DNA of 64,000 nucleotides from Echinometra lucunter (Eukaryota > Echinodermata > Echinoidea > Camarodonta > Echinometridae), in contig CM057170.1 in NCBI GenBank assembly GCA_029962745.1, positions 20,348,421-20,412,420 of the forward strand. Direction: 5' to 3'. Below are positions 58,030-64,000 of the stretch, piece by piece; the first letter of the stretch is position 1, and the number at the start of each line of letters is the position of its first letter. Both the position numbers and the translations under genes were made by a program. The notes beneath the pieces were generated by a model. The model was not told the origin of the DNA. It ran no database searches and saw only the letters and a program-made list of their open reading frames with translations.

Positions 58030-58480
58030 TATCAGTGTAAGAGAGGAGATACAAAGGGAGCAAAAAAGTAGAGTGTAAACACTGGTAAAGGAGCAGAGAG
58101 GGAAAGATAGACAAGAGAGAAAGATGGAAGAGAAGGAAATGCATTGATTGGTAGAAATAGCGAGTGCGTTCAAAGAGAGGAGATAGAGGAGAAAGAAAAG
58201 AAAGAGTGCTTGACAGAGAGAATAGGAAGAGTGAAAGAGAGAGAAAGGGAATAGATGGAGAGAGCGAAGGAGAACGGGAAGAGAGGGATAGAGAGAGGGA
58301 GAGCGAGGGAGACAGGGAAGAGAGAGAGAGAGCGAGAGAGAAAGGGAAGAGAGAGAAAGAGAGCGAGAGAGAGAAAGGGAAGAGAGGGAGAGAGAGAGAG
58401 CAAGGGAGAATAGGGAAGATGAAAGATGGCGAGAGGTATGCGTGCGTTTTGTGTGTGTGTATTTGCGGGGGGGGGGGGGG
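58030..58480 (+). repeat. GA-rich tract ending in GT and G run
   Basis: About 400 bases of degenerate GAGAGA/GGGAAGAGA units, then GTGTGTG and a 12-base G run (58467-58479). The minus frames of Ser/Leu/Phe across it are artefacts. Confidence 0.85.
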
Positions 58481-59408
58481 TTTTTGGTAGTTTTTGATCG
58501 GCATACTTATCGTTTAAAAAAATGGTTCTGTTTAAAATGATATTATGTAAGAAGAAATTTTGCCTATAATTATATGTATTAGAAGAAACTGGAAGACAAA
58601 ATGGTCTATTTTAATATCAGAACTTCAATGAACTTTCTATGACCGAAAACCAATTTCTTTTTAATTTCTCCGGAATTACACACACACAAACACAACCCTC
58701 CACGCACGTACACACACACATAAACACAAAACAAAAATACAAAAATCTACTAAGTTACCACAGGGAGGTGGCTCTTCCAACATGTCCAACCTCCCTGAGA
58801 AAACTTACAGAATAGTATTCCCCGGGAGTAGCCCATCTAACTCATCACTGCAGAAGCTTTGAGGTTTATAACATCAAAATATCTTCTTCAAAATTACAAA
58901 TCTAATCGCATTAGAAAGCTTGACAGGCACATCGTCTAGTATCTTTCTTGAAAGAACAAAATAACCACCCATCAGTGTTTCAAATTTCATCAACTTCGCA
59001 CAAAACTTATAGCAGCAGCTTAATGTTGCGAAAAGGCGAGATGATTTATCTCGCCGCGATGTTTGCATCTCGTGTTCTCTCATGCGCCAAGGGACTCATT
59101 TTCATGTCAGCGGCTTGCGCGGTAAAAACGCCACACCACCGGCAAGCCATGGGAGACGGGGTGGTTGGCGCAGGTGTTAGCAAACATGTCCTTGATTGTC
59201 CTATTCGTGCGTTCATACGAAATTTCATTATTTTTTCTTGTTTTGTCTTTTGTTTTTATTGCAAACTAAACATGAAAAACAGTACATTTTACGTAATACA
59301 TTGTACAATACATTGTACAATAAATCTCTGAAAGAGAGAGAGAGAGAACAAAAGCTCACTTTTCTTTCTTGAGTTGATTATCCTCACAGATTATTGAACA
59401 TTGGAATT
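58481..59408. other. No gene; CA tract
   Basis: An interrupted CA repeat lies at 58676-58740. A 127-codon plus frame at 58948-59331 has no recognised domain. Confidence 0.35.
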
Positions 59409-59410
59409 CT

Positions 59411-59542
59411 GGGCCCCGTAACACAAAGCTTAGCGATTGATCGTACAATAAATTTTTGCGACTGATTGCACATAATCGTTAATGCAATCAATCGCAAAGA
59501 TCAATCGTACGATCAATTGCTAAGCTTTGTGTTACGGGGCCC
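59411..59542. mobile_element. Short foldback MITE, GGGCCCCGTAAC ends
   Basis: GGGCCCCGTAACACAAAGCT at each end in inverted orientation, continuing through TAGC(G/A)ATTGATCGTAC. The 132-bp element is nearly all palindrome with a short centre. The target duplication is not clear. Confidence 0.8.
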
Positions 59543-59754
59543 CTGGACTTACTTAATCGAGTACCCGTTTTACAGAAAGAAAAACATACGATTGATTGGA
59601 GGAGTTTTATGATATATTTTGGCTTTTGAGGTTCTCCTTCGAAAAAAAAAAACTTAACTAAATTCCTGTGTTGCAGAAGAGCCTCAAAAGTCAAAAGATG
59701 TTACAAAAACTCTTCCCGCCAAATAGATTTTTTTCTTTGAAGGAGATAAACCTC

Positions 59755-60960
59755 GTATGGACGCACTCAATTTTACTCCGCGGCCAATGCCATTCTACAA
59801 AACAACCAGATGGGAGAAGATGAGACCTACTTTAGAGGGCGTAAACCTCTCCATCTCAAATGAAGGCTTTCACTGTCCATACAAGGGAGTTTTTAAAATA
59901 GTTTCCTGGCCCCTCTGATGTAAAATGTTTTAATGATGATAATGATCATGGCATTAGTGTAGACAGGTCTTCATACTTGGGGGGATGATTAACCCATTCA
60001 TACATATTTTTGTACACACAAAGTCCACCTCAAAGTGTGGGGGATGCATCCCTCCCCCTCCCCGCTATCTACGCTCCTGGATCATGGTGATAATAATGAT
60101 AATGATGATGATGATAATAATGATAATGATATTAATAATGGTGATAAAATAATGATGATGATGATGATACATGAAAAAAACCACAAAACAAAACAAAACA
60201 AAACAAAACAAAACAACTCCCCTCGAAAAAAAACCCAACAAAAACAACGCGCAACTTGATTTTCAACCAATCACGGTCTGTATAATCATGTTTATGCAAG
60301 AAGGCCATGGCATCACGTTATGAACAAATCCAGCATATGCCCCATGCAGTATCAAATATTATGGCATTACGGACATAAATTTATCAAGTATTTATGTGGT
60401 ATCTTTCGCCAGATCTAATATAATCAGCTTGATCGCTTCATTAAAATAATGTTTACTAAAATCTTTGATATATGGCCATCATAATAATGGGACGAAGTAG
60501 CTTGAACTTGTCATCATCCCGAAAGTGTATCCTATATATGCGCTCTCATGTTTTCGGTCATTGTCATTCCATAAAAAGTTGTTACAATAGCAACTCTTGC
60601 TGGAATGGCAACTTTCATTATAAAAGCCAATCAGGAAGCAGAATTCTCACTGTTGCCATGGAAGTTACCATTCCAGCAGGAGTTGCTATCATAGCAACTT
60701 TTTATGAAACGGGGCCCTGAGGGAGATGAGACCTACTTACAGTTAACCTTCTTCCAATCTCATTCTCAAGTTATCTGCTGTCCAGATAAGGCTTAATAAT
60801 TTAAGCAATAGGTTTCGGGGTGTTGTCATCATGAAAATAAACCCTGTGTATGAACGCACGCATTTTTCTTCCCTCCGGTCACTGTCATTCTACGAAACAA
60901 TCAGGTGGGCGAAATGAGACCTACTTCAGCGGGCGTCAACCCTTTCCCGCCAAGTCAAGT
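59755..60960 (+). repeat. Three dispersed copies of a roughly 100-bp block
   Basis: CATTCTAC(A/G)AAACAA(C/T)CAG then GATGAGACCTACTT or AATGAGACCTACTT then GGGCGT occurs at about 59760-59850 and 60850-60950. The middle copy at 60535-60760 (GGTCATTGTCATTC ... GATGAGACCTACTT) is interrupted by the MITE at 60570. Each is preceded by a GTAT(G)-ACGCAC-like text. A (GAT)n tract (60085-60170) and an (AAAAC)n tract (60181-60222) lie between copies 1 and 2. Confidence 0.65.
60570..60717. mobile_element. Foldback MITE inserted in repeated block
   Basis: The right end inverted reads AGGGCCCCGTTTCATAAAAAG. The left has CATAAAAAGTTG without the GGGCCCC part. Arms match for about 45 bp (AGTTG, then ATAGCAACTC, then TGCTGGAATGG). 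Two uninterrupted paralogous blocks nearby serve as empty sites. Confidence 0.7.
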
Positions 60961-61057
60961 GAAGGTCATATTTAGCTGAACTGTACACAGTCCTTAAGAT
61001 CTTGAAGATTTGTACAAAAACTGTACTGTCCATCCCTGGAACTTTTTGTGGTGTAGG

Positions 61058-61925
61058 AAACAGTATACTTGCTACTGACAGAGGTGAAATTTCTTCGATT
61101 TCAATTGATGTCGTATTACCGTTTCTGGATAATCTTTCCAAACAATACAGAATTAAAGATGCATCAATTACAGTGAAATTTAGGTTGAACAACAGAGATG
61201 TTGAACAACAGAAAATTCAAGGTGAAAGAAAGGAGTCCTCTTGCCTTTTTCACCTTTCCTATTTCGCCTCTCTCTCTCCCTCCCTCTCCCCTCTCTCTTT
61301 CCCTCTCTTTCACCATTTGACTGAGGGCGTTCGCCTTCCTCCCTACATACACATGCCTCCTTCGGAAGGCATACTGGTATGCATCGTATCTCTTTGCCTC
61401 CTTCCCAGAGTAACTTTATACAAAAAGTTACTCTATCACAGAGTTGCGAATGGTCTTCCGTTTTAAAATATTATCCAGGATATATTCAACAATCGAAACA
61501 GTATACTTGCTGTTGAAAAGAGGTGAAATTACTTTGATTTGATGTATTACCGTTTCAGGATAATTTTGTAACACCAAATAGAATTAAATATGTATCAAGA
61601 TAAATCATCTTGGTGAAATTTAGGTTGAACAATAGAGATGTTCAGAAAATTCAGGGCAAACGAAAAGAGTTCTGTAGTGTCTTTTTTCACCTTTGTTAAG
61701 CCTCCTCTCTCTCCCTCTCTCCCCCTCTCCCTCTCTCCCCTCTCTCCCCTCTCTCCCCTCTCCCCCTCTCTCTCCCTTTCTCCACCATTTGAAGGAGGGC
61801 GCCTGCTTCTCCTCCCTTTCTCCCCCGTCTTTACTTCGCTGATCAAAAAGCTGTTGTTACATGTACAGATGTACGGATGTACATCTTCCTTTTAAAAATA
61901 TTATCCAGGGAGTAAATTCAACAGT
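61058..61925 (+). repeat. Tandem duplication, unit about 430 bp
   Basis: GAAACAGTATACTTGCT at 61058 and 61497 opens each unit. Shared blocks follow: AGAGGTGAAATT, TTACCGTTTC, AGGTTGAACAA(C/T)AGAGATG, a CT-rich tract, then ATATTATCCAGG and TTCAACA(A/G)TCG. The 154-codon frame at 61002-61466 in unit 1 is broken in unit 2, so it is probably not coding. Confidence 0.8.
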
Positions 61926-61994
61926 CGAGTCTCTATGGCCCCTCTATCTCCTTTGCATATCACCATACCACTATACGTCAAGTGAGGGAGGCTC

Positions 61995-62200
61995 GACGAT
62001 GCAGTGGAGTACTTCTCGTAGTCATTGACCGCATCGTGGCTATGATACTCGAGGAAGTTCCGACGAGGAGACAAGCGGCGAAGATATACACCAAACAGCA
62101 GATCGTGAGGAGAAAGCGGGATGCAGGGTGCATGATGTACTTTGAGGAGCGTTGCTATGGTAACGAACTTGAAGAAGACTCCTATTGGGCTTACATGTAA
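61995..62200 (+). CDS. Possible terminal exon, unknown protein
   Basis: A frame richer in G+C than its flanks reads CSGVLLVVIDRIVAMILEEV then PTRRQAAKIYTKQQIVRRKR and ends EDSYWAYM then TAA. It has a hydrophobic stretch then a basic Q-rich stretch. No clean acceptor precedes it; AAGTGAG at 61979-61985 is poor. It could be a last exon or chance. Family not recognised. Confidence 0.22.
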
Positions 62201-62745
62201 ATACCAGACATCGTAAGAAGTCTCCGAGTTCTTTCTAATGAAAAACTTAGGAGTAAATTTAGAGGAGAATTACAAGAACAAGAAAGAAAACGATAGAGAT
62301 GGGGAATAAAGAGGAGATGCCTTGGAAAACAGAAGAGTAAGAAGGAAAGATGGATATGGAGGAAAAAAATCGGGAGGGGGAAGGGAAGGGGAGGGATTAT
62401 AAACACAGAAAGTCCTGCCAACATTGATACCTCATCTTATGAAATTGTCAGATCTATAACTGACTCATTGTTGGCTCATGAGGAAGTATATAAAGTTGGA
62501 TGTATGCCCATACTCTTCTGTTAATGACCCCATCAGTCATTTTTCATGAAAATTTCTTAAACCTCCTCTCTCTCCCTCTCTTTCTACCTCTACCTCTCCA
62601 TCTCAGTCTCTCGCTATCATCTTTATCTCCCTTTTTTGTCTCCTCTTTCATTTTCCTCCCTTTTCACACGCACACACACACCCCCACCCACTTAAAAACT
62701 ACAACAACAAAAAACACATGCACACGTTGGAATCAATAATGCCCA
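62201..62745. other. No gene; CT-rich tract
   Basis: Purine-rich 62230-62400, then pyrimidine-rich 62560-62690 with a short CA repeat. No gene is supported. Confidence 0.35.
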
Positions 62746-62897
62746 TGACATTTTCATTCATTTGATGTACGATAAAAGAGCAATGTAGATGAAATGCCTT
62801 GCTTCAAGGGTATAAATGCCGTACCGCAGGAATCGAACCCCAGACTTTCGCGTGCAATCAAGCGCCTTAGACCATTCGACCACGGCACCGCCACACA
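62746..62897 (-). mobile_element. tRNA-derived SINE, short copy
   Basis: On the minus strand, A box TGGTCGAATGG (62882-62872) and B box GGTTCGATTCC (62839-62829) lie in a Leu/Ser-like tRNA head (GCCGTGGTCGAATGGTCTAA). A short body with AAGCAAGGCATTTCATCTAC follows, ending in AATGAATG near 62746. It shares the CATTTCATCTACATTG block with the other SINEs. Confidence 0.75.
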
Positions 62898-64000
62898 CAC
62901 GACCACACCCGCACCCCACACACTCTCTCTCCTTTCTCTCTCTCTCTCTCTCTTCCTCCCTCCCTCCTCCCTCTTTGATCTCTCCCTTCTCTCTATTTCC
63001 TCTTTCTCGCTGTATACATTTGAAAATGAGCATGGTGAACGCCTGTGATTGGTTGGTCCCAATTAGGAGTGTCCCATTTTTTCTGAATACATCAATATTA
63101 ACATAGTCCATTTTTTTTTCTCATCATACAGCTGACACCTCTGGCGAGGATCCCGCCTATCACAGAAGCCGAGTTATAGCATCTTGGGTAGATGGCAAGT
63201 TATCTTACCCCTGATCTGATTAGAGGCGGGCCCAGGAGTAAATAAAAGGAGGGGAGGGTAGGGGAATACACCCGAAATTGTTCTGAAAAGCAAACGGAAA
63301 ACAAACAAACAAACAAACATAAAATCTTTCGAAAAGTTTTCCCATTTTGCAGTTTTATCTCTGGTCTAGAAATGCATGGGAAGCTGCACACTTTGGACTT
63401 TTCTATATTTAAACATTTTATAGGAAAACAAAATCCTCAAATCTAGTTTTTACGCTAAGACAAATCAGCGAAATATTTGAACGAAGTCGGACACGGAATA
63501 AGAAAGGTATGCCTCTTTGTATTTTTTATTGTGTTTTGACACTACCATACTGGTGAGATTATTTGTGGACAAGTAGGACAAGAATCCATGTTTTACTAAC
63601 TTGATATGTTGTGGTGAAAACAATCCTATATTATGTTGAATTTGGCTTGAGAAAAATAATGTGCAAAGCTTAAGCAACATGAAAATGTGTAATTTGTTTC
63701 TTTAATATTCCGTGTCTGGATTTTGCTCAAATTTTCGCTGATCCGTTTTATTCCGTCTTAGCTTTGATTTAAAACTTGAGGGTTTTTGGTACATGCTACT
63801 CGAATTTCAAAAGAGGGCATTTTGCTAGCCTACCCTTTCCCAGTTCCGCAAAGGCCTCCGTAGTGGTAATGTATAGCTCCTGTTTATACTCGATTCCTCG
63901 TTTGGTTTGGTATTCAAGCTCACGTCCAGTTGGTGAGGCTTAGAAGCCATTTCGACACCCCTCGGGGCCAATGATATTAAACAAAAATGTTGTTTTTGTC
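62898..64000. other. No gene; CT repeat
   Basis: A CT-rich repeat at about 62915-63005 and a (CAAA)n run near 63302-63320. Open frames at 62758-63111 are low complexity. The last 900 bases show no recognised feature. Confidence 0.4.

Noticed and set aside
57995..58504. 169-codon Ser/Leu/Phe-rich frame
   Set aside because: Translation of the GA/CT tract; composition is fully explained by the repeat.
61002..61466. 154-codon plus-strand frame
   Set aside because: The second tandem copy has lost the frame and the C-terminal half is CT-repeat translation.

Overview
The window looks like animal nuclear DNA, most probably from an echinoderm (sea urchin type). This is an inference from texture, not a database match. 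It is AT-rich, almost free of long open frames, and dense with tRNA-derived SINEs ending in ATT repeats, CR1/L2-type LINE fragments with short tandem 3' tails, many small foldback DNA transposons, long GA/CT, TAC, GAA and ATT microsatellites, and runs of 10-27 G. There is no bacterial gene organisation, and the many apparent short ORFs are nearly all translated repeats.

Regular genes are scarce. The best are (1) an exon on the minus strand at 3876-4111 starting an MS4A/CD20-like four-transmembrane protein, with a good acceptor and donor; (2) a terminal coding exon on the plus strand at 45966-46121, with a possible phase-compatible upstream exon at 42996-43053, family not recognised; and (3) a weak terminal-exon candidate at 61995-62200. 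Two GTAAGT donors on the minus strand (19919 and 26727) may end non-coding first exons.

Layout: 1-4.9 kb holds SINEs, microsatellites, the MS4A-like exon and a mariner-like MITE. 5-18.8 kb is mostly unique or intronic-looking DNA with several MITEs and a diverged 200-260 bp tandem array (8.4-10.2 kb). 18.8-25.4 kb has a TAC microsatellite, a 411-bp tandem duplication and a nested transposon: a GC-rich Harbinger-like element (TAA target duplication) split by a 5'-truncated LINE. 25-39 kb has a piggyBac-like MITE, further foldback elements and LINE 3' ends. 39-42 kb has a tandem array and a decayed LINE carrying an inverted repeat. 42-47 kb has the unknown gene's exons. 47.6-53.85 kb is a satellite of 80-bp G-rich units. 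54-58 kb is AT-rich with nested tandem repeats. 58-64 kb has GA/CT tracts, two foldback elements, a 430-bp tandem duplication and a SINE.

The genes present do not form a recognisable pathway. The main story is repeat biology: at least fourteen foldback or terminal-inverted-repeat elements in several families, five tandem arrays or duplications of different period, and one large satellite with periodic G-quadruplex motifs.
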